Shown in pieces: positions 34,871-47,424 of a stretch of DNA of 64,000 nucleotides. The DNA is from Theropithecus gelada (taxonomy: Eukaryota > Chordata > Mammalia > Primates > Cercopithecidae). Below the pieces are notes generated by a model. The model was not told the DNA's origin. It searched no databases and worked only from the letters and a program-made list of their open reading frames with translations. The translations under genes were made by a program, and so were the position numbers. Numbering within the stretch: the stretch's first letter is position 1; each line of letters opens with the position of its first letter. The DNA lies in NCBI RefSeq assembly GCF_003255815.1, contig NC_037680.1, forward strand, positions 10,620,564-10,684,563, written 5' to 3'.

Positions 34871-36374
34871 AGCTGTAAGGGATGATCATGCGAGGGATTT
34901 TGTAAGTAATCCTAGGTAAGGGATCGTTTACGTTTGCTGGTGCTCCCTGGCTTTCATCATCATTTGCGGTGATGCATGAACGTATCTGAGCTGCCTGAGG
35001 ACAGAGTGAATCCCTGCCTGATACACCTTTTATGCTACACAGAACTCAGTGTGATGCTTTCCCACAATCATGACTCAATATAGGGTGACTGAGGAGTGGG
35101 TAGGGTTACAAATACTCTGATCGTTTCTGCCTGTCTTACTACAAGGTGGAGACTTGGGACTTCCCTTTGGCTGTATACAGCAAGTACACACTGTGTGCCA
35201 GGCACGGGACTAGCTGCCAGTGGAGGCACAAACATGTTCCAGACATGATCTCCAAGGCCAGTTATAGACAAAGGTCACGTGTGTGACAAGGAAGACGTCC
35301 CTTCATGTTGTTTATTCATTGCCTGAGCAGCAACCACATGGGGCGAGCTGCTGGGGCCCAAGGGGGTGGGGGAGCCCTCCCTGAGCACCCGAGATAAATG
35401 CTCCATGAAAGTGGACGTGGACTATCTCACATGTGTCTTGGAAGCAACCTCCTTCATGACATCATCACAAATGGCTTTTCTAGGAAAACTGACCAAATGT
35501 GAGCAAAAAGGTCTGTGATCCCAGACCCCAAAAGTTCGGAAAATGGGATATTTACTATAACTTACTTGGCAGTAAAACCTGGACCAACATGATGTGAGGC
35601 TATTTATGGTATTTATCCTCCTGAGTCTGAAAATTCATGCCTTTGCTGCAGAAATATGTGTGTGTGATGACAGGGTACTTCCCCAGACCTTATCGGAGAT
35701 GTTTTTAGCATGCGGTAGACGCACTGTATCACCTCACTAGACTGGGAAATTTTGAATTCCTAAACATATTTGACCCTAAGAGTTTTGGCCATAAGGTCTG
35801 CAGACCTGTAGAAGCTGCAGCAGGGAGGGACTGCCTTTCAGTCAATCCTGCCTCCAGTAAGTTTTTCTTCCTGTAGGCTCCCAGACAAGTGGTTTTCTCC
35901 TACCTGGGGAAGGCCAGCCCTAGTATCTTCAAAGTGCAGGCAGGGCTCAGCTCAACCTGCAGCCAAACCCTAGTGGGATCTTTTGCTTAATTCAGAAGTA
36001 TGTTTTTCTTAATGTGAGAAACACAGCTCAGCATGGGCTTACAGGAAAGGTGGGCTCAGTGTTGCCTGAAGGCATCTTCTGGGCCTTATTGGATGGTTGC
36101 ACCACCCTGCTGGGCTTAATACCCCACACTACTCATCCCCCACAGCACCCGCATACTCTGGACTTTCTCTGCTGCCTTCCCATGTTCCTGGTGTGTAGGA
36201 AAAATGTCCCGTTTTCTCAGGGCCCTGATAGCTCCTAAGCTCCTATATTAACTGTGCTCCAGTATTAGTAAGTGTATAGGCACTAGGTTTTATAGCTCTA
36301 GACACCATTTGCACTTTAGCAAATGTACTTTATGCTTTCACCCATAGGGTGACTAATAGAGGGTGTTCAAATAA
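34871..36374. other. Unique DNA
   Basis: Apart from the small MIR scrap near 35200, no repeat or coding feature is recognised. Confidence 0.5.
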
Positions 36375-36388
36375 TGTGCTAGACTCTT
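36375..36388. repeat. Target-site duplication of the 36-43 kb L1, left copy
   Basis: 'tgtgctagactctt' recurs exactly at 43205-43218, immediately beyond the L1 5' end. Confidence 0.85.
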
Positions 36389-36806
36389 GTTTTAAAATTA
36401 ATTCTACCTGCTTTGTTTGTTTTTAAAATTTTTATTTATTTTATTTTGCTTTAAGTTCTGGGATACATGTGCAGAATGTGCAGGTTTGTTACCTAAGTGG
36501 TTTGCTGCATTTATCAACCCGTCATCTAGGTTTTAAGCCCCACGTGCATTAGGTATTTGTCCTAATGCTCTCCTTCCCCTCACTCCCCACCCGCTGTCAG
36601 GCCCTGGTTAGTCTCTGTATCCATGTGTTCTCATTGTTCAACTCCCACTTAGGAGTGAGAACGTGCTATGTTTGGTTTTCTTTTCCTGTGTTAGTTTCCT
36701 GAGAATGATGGCTTCCAGCTTCATCCACGTACCTGCAAAGGACATGTTCTCATTCTTTTTTATGGCTACATAGTATTCCATGGTGTATATGTACCACATT
36801 TTCTTT

Positions 36807-37106
36807 TTTTTTTTTTTTTTTTTTGAGACGGAGTCTCGCTCTGTTACCCAGGCTGGAGTGCAGTGGCCGGATCTCAGCTCACTGCAAGCTCCGCCTCCCA
36901 GGTTCATGCCATTCTCCGGCCTCAGCCTCCCGAGTAGCTGGGACTACAGGCGCCCGCCACCTCGCCCGGCTAGTTTTTTGTATTTCTTAATAGAGACGGG
37001 GTTTCACCGTGTTAGCCAGGATGGTCTCGATCTCCTGACCTCGTGATCCGTCCGTCTCGGCCTCCCAAAGTGCTGGGATTACAGGCTTGAGCCACTGCGC
37101 CCGGCC
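36807..37106 (-). mobile_element. AluY of the OWM AluYR lineage, minus strand
   Basis: A full-length antisense Alu with poly-T at its left. The 16-bp duplication 'gtaccacattttcttt' lies at 36791-36806 and 37107-37122. The variants 'cggctagttttttgta', 'gatccgtccgtctcggc' and 'ttacaggcttgagcca' are those of cercopithecid AluYR elements. It inserted in the ORF2 3' end of the dead L1. Confidence 0.93.
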
Positions 37107-37721
37107 GTACCACATTTTCTTTATCCAGTCTATCATTGATGGATGTTTGGGTTAGTTCCTTGTCTTTGCTATTGTAAATAGTGCTGCAATAAACATATGT
37201 GTGCATGTATCTTTATAGTAGAATGATATATATTCATTTGGGTATATACCCAGTAATGGGATTGCTGGGTAAAAGGGTATTTCTAGTTCTAGATCTTTGA
37301 AGGATTGCCACACTGTCTTCCACAATGGTTGAACTAACTTACATTCCTACCAACAGTGTAAAGGCATTCCGATCTCTCCACAGCCTGGCCAGCATCTATT
37401 GTTTCTTGACTTTTTGATAATCATCATTCTGACTGCTGTGAGATGGTATCTCGTGGTTTTGATGTGCATTTCTCTAATGATCAGTGATGTTGAGCTTCTT
37501 TTTGTATGTTTTTTGGCCACATAAATGTCTTCTTTTGAGAAGTGTCTGTTCATATCCTCCTCCCACTTTTTATGGGGTTGGTTTTTTTCTTGTAAATTGG
37601 TTTAAGTTCCTTGTGGATTCTGGATATTAAACCTTTGTCAGATCAGTAGATTGCAAAACTTCTCCAGTCCGTAGGTTTCCTGTTCACTCTGATGATAGTT
37701 TTTTTGCTGTTTGGTTTTTTC

Positions 37722-37749
37722 TTTTGTTTTGTTTTGTTTTGTTTTGTTT
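37722..37749. repeat. (TTTTG)n microsatellite in L1
   Basis: About five TTTTG units within the antisense ORF2 text, just before 'ctgtgcagaagctctttag'. Confidence 0.85.
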
Positions 37750-40700
37750 CTGTGCAGAAGCTCTTTAGTTTAATTAGATCCCGTTTGTGAATTTTGGCTT
37801 TTGTTGCATTTGCTTTTGGTGTTTTAGTCATGAAGTCTTTTGCCCATGCCTATGTCCTGAATGGTATTGCCTAGGTTTTCTTCTAGGGTTTTTATGCTTT
37901 TGGGTTTTACATTTAAGTCTTTAATCCATCTTGAGTTAATTTTTGTATAAGGTATAAGGAAGGGATTCAGTATCAGTTTTCTTCATATGGGTAGTGAGTT
38001 TTCCCAGTACCATTTATTAAATAGGGAATCCTTTCTCCATTGCTTGTTTTTGTCAGGTTTGTTGAAGTTCAGAAGGTTGTGGATGTGTAGGATTATTTCT
38101 GAGTTCTCTGTTCTGTTCCATTGGTCTATATGTCTGTTTTGGTACCAGTACCATGCTGTTTTGGTTGTTGTAGCCTTGTAGTATAGTTTGAAGTCAGGTA
38201 GCATGATGCCTCCAGCTTTGTTCTTTTTGCTTAGGATTATCTTGGCTATACAGGGTCTTTTTTGGTTCCATATGAAATTTAAGATAGTTTTTTTCTAATT
38301 CTGTGAAGAATGTCAATGGTAGTTTGATGGGAATAGCATGGAATCTATAAATTACTTTGGGCAGTATGACCATTTTCACAATATTGATTCTTTCTATACA
38401 TGAGGATGGAATGTTTTTCCATTTGTGTCTACTGATTTCCTTGAACAGTGGTTTGCAGTTCTCCTTGAAGAGGTCCTTCACGTTCCTTATGAGCTGTATT
38501 CCTAGGTATTTTATTCTCCTTGTAGTAATTGTGAACCGGAGTTCATTCATGATTTGGCTCTCTGCTTGTCTATTGTTGGTGTACAGGAATGCTTGTGATT
38601 TTTGCGCATTGATTTTAATTCTGAAACTGCTGAAGATTTTTTTTATCAACTTAAGGAGTTTTTGGGCTGAGACAATAGGGTTTTCTAAATATAGAATCAT
38701 GTCATCTGCAAATGGAGATAGTTTGACATCCTCTCTTCCTATTTGAATATCCTTTATTTCTTTCTCTTGCCTGATTGCCCTAACCAGAACTTCCAATACT
38801 ATGTTGAATAGGAGTGGTGAGAGAGGGCATCCTTGTCCTGTGCTGGTTTTCAACCAGTTTTTGCCCATATAGTATGATATTGGCTATGGGTATGTCATAA
38901 ATAGCTCTTATTATTTTGAGATATGTTCCATCAAAACCTAGTTTGTTGAGAGTTTTTAATATGAAGGGATGTTGAGTTTTATCAAAGTCCTTTTCTGCAT
39001 CTATCGGGATAATCATGTGGTTTTTGTCTTTATTTCTGTTTATGTGATGAATTACATTTATTGATTTGTTTATATTGAACCAGCCTTGCATCTCAGGGAT
39101 GAAGCTGACTTGATCATGGTAGATAAGCTTTTTGATGTGCTGCTGGATTTGGTTTGACAGTATTTTACTGAGGATTTTCACATTGATGTTCAGTAGGGAT
39201 ATTGGCCTGAAGTTTTCTTTTTTTGTTGTCTCTGCCAGGTTTTGGTATCAGGATGATGCTGACCTCATAAAATGAGTTAGGGAGGAGTCCCTCCTTTTCA
39301 ATTGTTTGGAATAGTTTCAGAAGGAATGGTACCAGCTCCTCTTTGTATCTCTGGTAGATTTTGGCTGTGAATTTGTCTGGCCCTGGGCTTTTTGTTGTTG
39401 TTGTTGGTTTGTAGGCTATTAATTACTGCCTCAATTTCAGAACTTGTTATTGGTCTCTTCAGGGATTTGACTTATTCCTGGTTTAGTGTTAGGAGGATTT
39501 ATGTGTCCAGGAATTTATCCATTTCTTCTAGGTTTTCTAGTTTATTTGTGCAGAGTTGTTTATAGTATTCTCTGTTGGTAGTTTGTGTTTCTGTGGGGTC
39601 AGTGGTGCTATCCCCTTTATTATTTTTTATTGTGATCTATTTGATTCTTCTTTCTTTTCTTTTTTATTAGCCTAGCTAGCAGTCCATCTATTTTGTTATT
39701 TTTTTCCAAAAAACAGCTCCTGGATTATTTGATTTTTTGGAAGGTTTTTTGTATCTCTATCTCCTTCAGGTCTGGTCTGACCTTAGTTATTTCTTGTCTT
39801 CTGCTAGCTTTTGGATTATTTTTCTCTGCTTCTCTAGTTCTTTTAATTGTGATGTTAGGGTGTCAATCTGAGATCTTTCCAGCTTTCTGACATGGGCATT
39901 TAGTGCTATAAATTTCTCTCTTAACACTGCTTTAGCTGTTTCCCAGAGGTTCAGGTACATTGTCTCTTTGTTCTCAGTGGTTTCAAATAACTTGATTTCT
40001 GCCTTAATTTCATTATTTACCCAGTAGTCATTCAGGAGCAGGTTGTTCAATTTCCATGTAGTTGTGTGGTTTTGAGTGAGTTTCTTAATCCTGAGTTCTA
40101 ATGTAATTGCACTGTGGTCTGAGGGACTGTTATAATTTCTGTTCTTTTGCATTTGCTGAGGAGTGTTTTACTCCAATTATATGGTCAACTTTAGAATAAG
40201 GTCCATGTGACACTGAGAAGAATGTATATTCTGTTGATTTGGAATGAAGAGTTTTGTAGATGTTTGTTATGTCCACTTGATCCAGAGCTGTGTTCAAGTC
40301 CTGAATATCCTTGTTAATTTTCTGTTTAGTTGATCTGTCTAATACTGACGGTGGGTATTAAAGTCTTCCACTATTATTGTGTGGGAGTCTAAGTCTCTTT
40401 GTAGGTCTCTAAGGACTTGTTTTATGAATCTGGGTGCTCCTGTATTGGGTGCATATATATTTAGGATAGTTTGCACTTCTTGTTGAATTGATCCCTTTAC
40501 CATTATATAATGCACTTCTTGGTCTTTTTTAATCTTTGTTGGTTTAAAGTCTGTTTTATCAAAGACTAGGATTGCAACCCCTGCTTTATCTTTGCTTTCC
40601 ATTTGCTTGGTAAATTTTCCTCCATCCATTTATTTTGAGCCTATGTGTGTCTCTGCAAGTGAGATGGGTCTCCTGAATAGAGCACACCCATGGGTCTTGA

Positions 40701-40848
40701 CTCTTTATCCCATTTGGCAGTCCGTGTCTTTTAATTGGCATATGTAGCCCATTTACATTTAAGGTTAATATTATGTGGGAATTTGATCCTGTCATCATGA
40801 TGCTGTCTGGTTATTTTGGACACTAGTTGATGCAGTTTCTTCGTAGTG

Positions 40849-41862
40849 TCATTGGTCTTTATATTGTGGTGTGTTTTTGCAGTGGCTGGTACTGGTTTTT
40901 ACTTTCCATGTTTGGTGTTTCCTTGAGGAGCTCTTGTCAGGCAGTCCTGTGGTGACAGAATCCCTTAACAGTTGCTTGTCTGGAAAGGATTTTGTTTCTC
41001 CTTCACTTAAGAAGCTTAGTTTGGCTGGATATGAAATTCTGGGTTGAACATTCTTTTTTTTTTTTTTTTTTAAAGAACATTGAATATTTGCCCCCACTCT
41101 CTTCTGGCTTGTAGGATTTCTGCTGAGAAATCCACTCTGATGGACTTCCCTTTTTAGGTGACCTGACCTTTCTCTCTGGCTGTCCTTAACATTTTTTTCT
41201 TCATTTTTGACCTTGGAGAATCTGATGATTATGTGTCTTGTGTTCTCTGTATTTCCTGAACTTGCATGTGGGCCTGTCTTGCTAGGTTGGGGAAGTTCTC
41301 CTGGATAATATCCTGAAGTGTGCTTTCCAACTTGGTTCCATTCTCCCTATCTTTTTCAGGTACTCCAATCAATCGTAGGTTCAGTTTTTTTAACATAGTC
41401 CCACATTTCTCAGAGGTTTTGTTCGTTCCTTTTCATTCTTTTTTCTCTAATCTTGTCTGTATGACTTATTTCAGCAAGATGGTCTTCAAACACTGATATT
41501 CTTTCTTCTGCTTGATTGATTTGGCTATTGATACTTGTGTATGCTTCACGAAGTTCTCGTGCTATGTTTTTCAGCTCCATCAGGTCACTGATGTTCCTCT
41601 CTAAACTGGTTATTCTAGTTAGCAGCTCCTGTAACGTTTTATTAAAGTTCTTAGCTTTTTTGCATTGGGTTAGAACATGCTCCTTTAGCTCAGCAGAGTT
41701 TGTTATTACCCACCTTCTGAAGCCTACTTTTGTCTACGTGTTCATCTCATTCTCTGTCCAGTTCTGCGCCTTTGCTGGAGAGGTGTTGCAATGATTTGGA
41801 GAAGAGGCATTCTGGCTTTTAGAATTTTCAGTGTTTTTGCCCTGGTTTTTCCTCATCATCAT
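40849..41862 (-). pseudogene. Decayed L1 ORF1
   Basis: The N-terminus MRKNQGKNTENSKSQNASS reads from 41862 on the minus strand, and the C-terminal PRISYPAKLSFLSEGE block is at 40849-41097. ORF1p is the L1 RNA-binding chaperone. A T-run at about 41050-41072 (A-run in the gene) has expanded inside the reading frame, and other frame breaks lie between the two ends. Confidence 0.85.
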
Positions 41863-43204
41863 GGATTTATGTACCTTTTATCTTTGAGGCTGATGACCTT
41901 TGGATGAGGTTTTTGTGTTTGTTGTTGTTGATGTTGTTATTGTTGCTTTCTGTTTGTTAGTTTTTCTTCTAACAGGCAGGCCCCTCTTCTGCAGGTCTGC
42001 TGCAATTTGCTGGGGGTCCACTCCAGACCCTATCCACCTGGGTATCACCAGTGGAGGCTACAGAAAAGCAAAGATTGCTGCCTGCTCTTTCCTCTGGAAG
42101 CTTCGTCCCAGAGAGGCACTGGCCTGATGCCAGCTAGAGCTCTCCTGTATGAGGTGCCTGTCGGCCCCTTTTGGGAGGTCTTTCCCAGTCAGGAGGCACG
42201 GGGTCAGGGACCCACTTGAGGATGCCATCTGTTCCTTAGCAGAGCTAATGTGCTGTGCTGGGAGAATCCCCCTTGTCAGGATCAGCTGCTCTCTTCAGAG
42301 CCAGCAGGCAGGAAAGATTAAGTCCTTTGAAGCTGTGACAGCACCTGTCCCTTCCCCCAGGTGCTCTGTCCCAGGGAGATGAGAATTCTGCCTGTAAGTC
42401 CCTGACTGGAGCTGCTGGATTTGCTGCAGAGAAGCCCTGTCCTGTGAGGAAGAATGTAGATAAACATTCTGGCCGCAGCTGCTTTGCTGTGCTGTGGTGA
42501 ATTCTGCTCAGTCCAAACCTCCCAATCTCCTTCCCCTGATAGGACTATTGGGGGAAAACTGCCTGCTAAAGCCACAGTAATGGAGGTCGCCCCTCCCCTC
42601 ACTGAACCTGACCATCCCAATTTGACTCCAGACTGCTGTGCTGGCAGTGGGAATTTCAAGCCAGTGCTTCTTCACTTGCCAGGCTCTGTGGGAGTGGGAC
42701 TTGCTGAGCGAGACCACTTGGCTCCGTGGCTTCAGCACCCTTTCCAGGTGAGTGGATGGTACTCCTGTGTCACTGGAGTTCCAGTCACTGCCGGAGTATG
42801 AAAAGACTTCTGCAGCTCTGTGTCTGCCTAAACAGCGGCCCATTTTTGTGCTTGAAACCCAGGGCCCTGCTGGTGTAGAGTCAAGAAGGAATCTCCTGAT
42901 CTGTGGATTGCAAAAATCCGTGGGAAAAGCGTAGTACCCTGGGCAGGTGGCACAGTCCCTCACAGCTTCCCTTGGCTGGGGGAAGGGAGGTCACCCCGCT
43001 CTTTGCACTCCCCAGATGAAGCAACGCCTCACCCTTATTCTACTTGCTCTCCATGGGTTGCACCCACTGCCTTACCAGTCCCAATGAGGTGAAATAGGTA
43101 CCTCAGTTGGGAACCCTGAAATCACCTGCCTTCTGCATTGGTCTCGCTGGGAGCAGCAGACTAGAGCTGTTTAGCTGTTTCTATTTGGTCATTGTGTTCC
43201 CTAC
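41863..43204 (-). promoter_or_regulatory. L1 5'UTR (degenerate internal promoter region)
   Basis: About 1.3 kb of GC-richer L1 5'UTR ends in text aligning with the L1PA 5' terminus ('ctatttggtcat' is antisense of the YY1-site region). In live L1s this region drives Pol II transcription in both directions. Here many CpGs have become TG or CA, so activity is doubtful. Frames of 113-151 aa inside are chance. Confidence 0.8.
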
Positions 43205-43218
43205 TGTGCTAGACTCTT
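43205..43218. repeat. Target-site duplication of the L1, right copy
   Basis: 'tgtgctagactctt' is identical to 36375-36388. Confidence 0.85.
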
Positions 43219-43244
43219 AGGGAGAATATTTTGGGACAGAGAAG

Positions 43245-43600
43245 TTGTTCTGGTTACTTAGTGCTACTGAATAAAGTACCTCCTGTCCCAAGTAGTGGCT
43301 TCAGATAACAATTTTATTTTGTTCATAATGTTGCAGGCCAGGAATTTGGGGAGTGCTTGGCTGAGTGGTTCCTCTCTGATCCATGGGAGTGGCCAGAGCA
43401 TCTACTTCTGTCATATTCTGTCTGCCAGAGCAGTCATAAGGCCTTCCCAGATAAGATACGGAAGGGAAACTGGCCCTATCCTCTGAGGGGATGCAGCAAG
43501 TTCTCATCACAGGAGCCGTGGGATGGGCAATGCCATGACCACCTTTGGAAAATATGGTCCACATAGGAGGCTTCCAGGCAGATCAGATGCCCATGTGGAG
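43245..43600 (-). repeat. MLT1-like MaLR LTR, minus strand, decayed
   Basis: 'caagtagtggcttcagataa' and 'atgttgcaggccaggaattt' followed by TGG/CC-rich text resemble the antisense MLT1 LTR. The right boundary is uncertain. Confidence 0.55.
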
Positions 43601-44758
43601 GAATCTGTAACCCCAGTCCGAAGAGTTATGATGCAGAAAACATGTGGTGCGAGAGGCCAAAACAATATCTTCACCTCTGCACCCCACATATGTATGCACA
43701 GAGAAAAGGAAGTTGCTATTAAGAAGACCAGGAAAATCTATGTGTCTACCGTCACTCACATCCTACACCCCCTATCTCCTAAACTGGTTCTTGTACCCCC
43801 ATTCCCCAAACTTCCTGTACCCTCATCTGCTAAACTTCTTGTACTCATCTACAGGTACTGAAAATTTCTCTAACATATGCAGAAAACTTCTCCTTCCAAT
43901 GCAAAATATAAAACTTAAAATTTTCATAGTAAGCCCTGCAAAAGCTGATAGCAGGGGCTGTCCAGAGATTTAGTTGTGAGAACAGGAAGGCAGCATGAGC
44001 CCCAGGGTTCTGCTGCAGCATCAGGGGAGGGGAGGAGAGGAGGCACTCTGGGGGGAGCAATGATCAGGAAGGAGTTCAGCCATCTCCATCTCACGGGGGA
44101 ACCCAGGGGCACTGCTAGACCGGAGTGTCTCTACTGACTCCTTGGTTTTTCCCATTCCTGGCACTGCCATTACCTGACTCCTGCTGGAGACCCCTGTCTG
44201 CCACATGGGCCTCAGTATTGCAGGAGTTTGTGAGCTGGACCCCGGAGCATCACCCTTTAAGAACTTGGCTAGGATGGCAGATCGGGGATAAAGCTGCCAA
44301 GGAGCATTTTTATTTCAGCATGTTAAAGCAGCCCTTGCCTGGCCACCTGGGTTGGCGGGTTTGTAATTTTGTCTCAGCCGCAGCCCATCAGCTGCAAGGG
44401 TGCTATTAAAGGCAATCTTGGTGTTACTGCAGTGAAATGCCAGCTGAGAGCTGCATTTCTCAGCTGACCTGGAGCTAGGACACCCACATCCTCTTGCTCG
44501 AGTGTGGTATGAAATTGAAATTGGGCTGGGGCTGGATTCTGTCCTCCAGATGAGCTGCTTTTGAAAGGAAAAGAATCTCTATAAAACCTGGGAATCAATC
44601 TGACTGGTGATGTTCCACACAGGTGGCCAACCCCCAGGTTTCCCTGTGGAGCATCAGCTTGGTGGCTCCTCTGTGGTGGCCCTCTTGCCCCACTGACCTG
44701 CGCCTCATCTTGCCCAGGCTCCCTTTTCCTCTTGGAACTGAGGCCAGCTAAGGAGACC
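43601..44758. other. Unique DNA
   Basis: Frames up to 112 aa overlap on both strands without motifs. No repeat recognised. 'tttcttattattattact' just right of it belongs to the Alu tail. Confidence 0.5.
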
Positions 44759-44770
44759 TGGGCTTTTTCT

Positions 44771-45075
44771 TATTATTATTACTATTATTTTTTTGAGATG
44801 GGGTCTTGCTTTGTAACCCAGGCTGGAGTGCAGCAGCACAATCTTGGCTCACTGCAACCTCTGCCTCCCGGCTTCAAGCGATTCTCTCAATGCGGCCTCC
44901 CCAGTAGCTGAAATTACAGGCGTGCACCACCACACTAAGCTAATTTTTGTATTTTTAGTAGAGATGGGATTTCGCCATTTTGGCCAGGCTGTTCTCGAAC
45001 TCCCGACCTCAGATGATCCACCCCGTCAGCCTCCTGAAGTGCCAAGATTACAGGTGTGAGCCACCACGCCTGGCC
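44771..45075 (-). mobile_element. AluS-like, minus strand
   Basis: Full-length antisense Alu with a mutated (TTA)n tail at 44771-44793. The duplication 'tgggctttttct' lies at 44759-44770 and 45080-45092 (one extra T). Divergence fits AluS. Confidence 0.92.
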
Positions 45076-45092
45076 AGCATGGGCTTTTTTCT

Positions 45093-45503
45093 GTAACAAG
45101 CCTGAGCCTCGGCTGGGATCATAAACTGTCTGGAAAATAAAAATCATATCCTGAATTGCCAGGGCAAAAGAAACACATTTTGAATATTCCATGGTTTTCT
45201 ATCATCCGTACCAATAATTCTCCTTCCTCATTGACAACTGAAAAGTGAAGGAAAATGGCACAGGTTGGCCAGGTCTGTGGACTGAAAACCCAGGAAGCAG
45301 GGGAAAGAGAAGTGTGTGTAACCCCCAGAGGAGGGTAAGGTGATCTGCGCTGGGGTGCGGGCAGAGGGCTTGCACTTTCTGCCTCACTGATTGCCACGGC
45401 TCCCTGTGCAGGATACAGAGGCAGTTGGACAAGCCTTGTGCATCCTGGGCTTTAGTGACATTAGCAAAGTAGAGATCATCATCATGTCTTCCTCACTGGG
45501 CAG
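45093..45503. other. Unique DNA
   Basis: No gene recognised. The right edge may hold the 5' part of the MIR split by the next LTR. Confidence 0.45.
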
Positions 45504-45854
45504 TGTCTTAGCTGTTCAGGCTGCTCAAACAGAATAACATAGACCAGGTGACTTATAAACAACAGAAATTTATTTCTCATAGTCCTGGAGGCTGGGAAGT
45601 CTGAGATCAGGGTGCCAGCAGGTTTGGTGTCTGCTGAGGTACACAATTCATAGGTGGCATCTTGCTGTGTCCTTACATGGTGGGGAAGAGGGCAAGGCAG
45701 CTCACTGGGGCCTCTTCTATAAGGGCACTAATCCCATTCATGAAGCTGTGCTGTCAGGACCTAATCACCTCCTAAAGGTACCACTTCCTAATACCATTGA
45801 ATTGGGGGTTAAGTTTCAGTATATGAATTTTGGGGGCACATTCCATCTATAGCA
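45504..45854 (-). mobile_element. MLT1 MaLR solo LTR, minus strand
   Basis: 'tgtcttagctgttcaggctg', 'aacaacagaaatttatttct', 'gtccttacatggtggggaag' and 'atgaattttgggggcacatt' cover a whole antisense MLT1 LTR ending 'ccatctatagca'. Confidence 0.9.
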
Positions 45855-45869
45855 GGTGGAATGGAAGAC

Positions 45870-46190
45870 TCAGTGAAATGATACATGCAAAGCACCAAAA
45901 ATAGTGCCTGGAATATAGAAAACACTCAGTAGATGTTTGCTGTCACTACCTCTATTACTATAGAGGAATAAATGAAGGCAGGATGAGATAGTGAGGTGGC
46001 AAGGTAAAAGGGAAAGCCTGCCATGTCAGATGGTCATTGGCAAGCTTGGCTCCTGATCCCCACTCTACCAGTAACTATTTTGCGACCTTGAGCAAACTCT
46101 TTAACTTCTCTAAGCCTTGGATTCCCCTCCTACCAACTAAGACAATTAGAGTAGTTGGTTTCTAAGGCCCCTTCTGCTAGAAAATATTAT
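45870..46190 (+). repeat. Two MIR SINE fragments, plus strand
   Basis: 45870-45965 is a MIR 3' half ('atagtgcctggaatatagaa'). 46015-46190 is a second MIR ('tattttgcgaccttgagcaa'). The order 3' half then 5' half shows two separate insertions. Confidence 0.8.
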
Positions 46191-46734
46191 GAGCCTGCTA
46201 TGAAAAATGGAAGGTCAAGGAGAACCTCCTATCATAGACCTGGAAGGGGAAGGAGGAAATATGTGCATGGAAGGGTTGTGAGCACAGAGGCTACAAAGCT
46301 CAGCATTTGTTAATACAGGGACCGGTGAGTGCTGCACGGAGGCTGGCCTGGTGTCCTTTCCCCCACAACCTGTGTAGCCATTGTTCTCTATAATAACATA
46401 AAAAAATCCCTGGAAACATCAAGCTCCCAGTTGCCTCACCTAACAGAAGCATGGGTTATGGGTACAGACTGTTCCTCAACATCCATTCTCCTCTCCTTCT
46501 CTGTGGCAGTAGGGTCCCCTTTATCTGAGCTGGGCAAAGACCACCCATTTAGAGTTGGTGCTTCCCAGCCTTCCTTGCCACTCGATAAGGCAGGTGTCTG
46601 AGTTCTAGCCAGTTGTGGGAAGCTCAGGGTCCTATCCTTACAAAGATGCTGCTTGCCTTCTTCCTAATCATTCCACCTTCCCAGGGCTGGAATCCAGTAT
46701 GGGGGTGGGAGTCCAGTTTCCACTGTCTGCATGA
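46191..46734. other. Unique DNA
   Basis: No repeat or gene recognised. Confidence 0.45.
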
Positions 46735-47270
46735 GATAATGATGCAGGACTTTTTGCTCCTTAACTCAGCTAGGTCTGGGTTCTTGTCTCACGACCGGGA
46801 AGAATTAGGGAAGCGATATCAAAGAGTGAGTGGAGCCGAATTTATTAAGCAAAAGGAGAGTTCTCAGCAAAGAGAAGTGTCCTGAAAGCAGGTTTCTGGT
46901 TGCCCCTTTCACAGTTGAATACCAGGGCTTAAGGCATGAATTCCTGGCAGCTCCACCCCATCCTTCCAGTGTGCTTGCGGGCCCTTAGACTGAGCCGCCC
47001 CATATTGATTTATTTCCCTGACCGTGTATGTGTTAAGGAATGGAATTTTCCACTGTGGGCATGTTTAGGCAAGCCCCTGTGCAAGTTCCCTTATCTGTGC
47101 AAAACATCTGGTGTAAGCGCTTGTGGGGCGGGCAGGTCAGAGGTTCTCCAGGGACCCTTCCCTCACTATCTTTCTAAAGCAAGCTGGCTAACTCCTTTCA
47201 ATAACATACTAAGGATGGGAAACCTAGGTGATCACTGGAACAGTGCCACTTTAACCCTTAGGTCACCTGC
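46735..47270 (-). mobile_element. ERV LTR, minus strand (first of cluster)
   Basis: 'gttcttgtctcacgaccggg', 'gaatttattaagcaaaagga' (AATAAA on the minus strand) and 'aggcaagcccctgtgcaagt' read as an antisense retroviral LTR. Family unknown to me. Confidence 0.65.
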
Positions 47271-47424
47271 CTACTTGGACTTTTGAGGAGAGATATAGAA
47301 ACCTATTTGTTTGAAGTCCATTTGTTTGGGTTGGGTTAGGTCCTAGAAGCCACATTAGTATCATCATAAACACAGGGATGATGAGCGTTAAAAAGTGGGG
47401 AAGAGGAATTTGTAATAGGTCTTT

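Larger units (their letters stand above)
36638..40798 (-). pseudogene. Decayed L1 ORF2, Alu-interrupted
   Basis: ORF2p starts at 40798 (MTGSNSHIILTLNVNGL after a leading Met) and ends at 36638 (TFSLLSGS). In between are endonuclease pieces at 40339-40629 and 39787-40152, and RT pieces at 38780-39181 (AEKDFDKTQHPF) and 38194-38868 (GQGCPLSPLLFNIVLEV, FADDMILYLE). C-terminal pieces lie at 37983-38204, 37643-37831 and 37347-37553. At least seven frame breaks, plus an Alu at 36807-37106, exclude a working enzyme. Confidence 0.92.
36389..43204 (-). mobile_element. Near full-length L1PA-type LINE-1, minus strand
   Basis: On the minus strand the order is 5'UTR (43204 to about 41863), ORF1, inter-ORF spacer, ORF2, 3'UTR and A-rich tail (about 36416-36450). 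Length is about 6.5 kb after removing the nested Alu. Exact 14-bp target-site duplications flank both ends. 5'UTR marks include 'ctgctgcaatttgctggggg' and 'gggaaaagcgtagtaccctg'. Frameshifts and stops in both ORFs make it dead. Divergence suggests one of the older L1PA subfamilies. About 27 bases between the A-rich tail and the duplication are unexplained. Confidence 0.93.

Noticed and set aside
42318..42963. Frames of 105-151 aa in both directions
   Set aside because: They lie in the L1 5'UTR, which is naturally GC-rich and free of stops; L1 encodes nothing canonical there on these frames.
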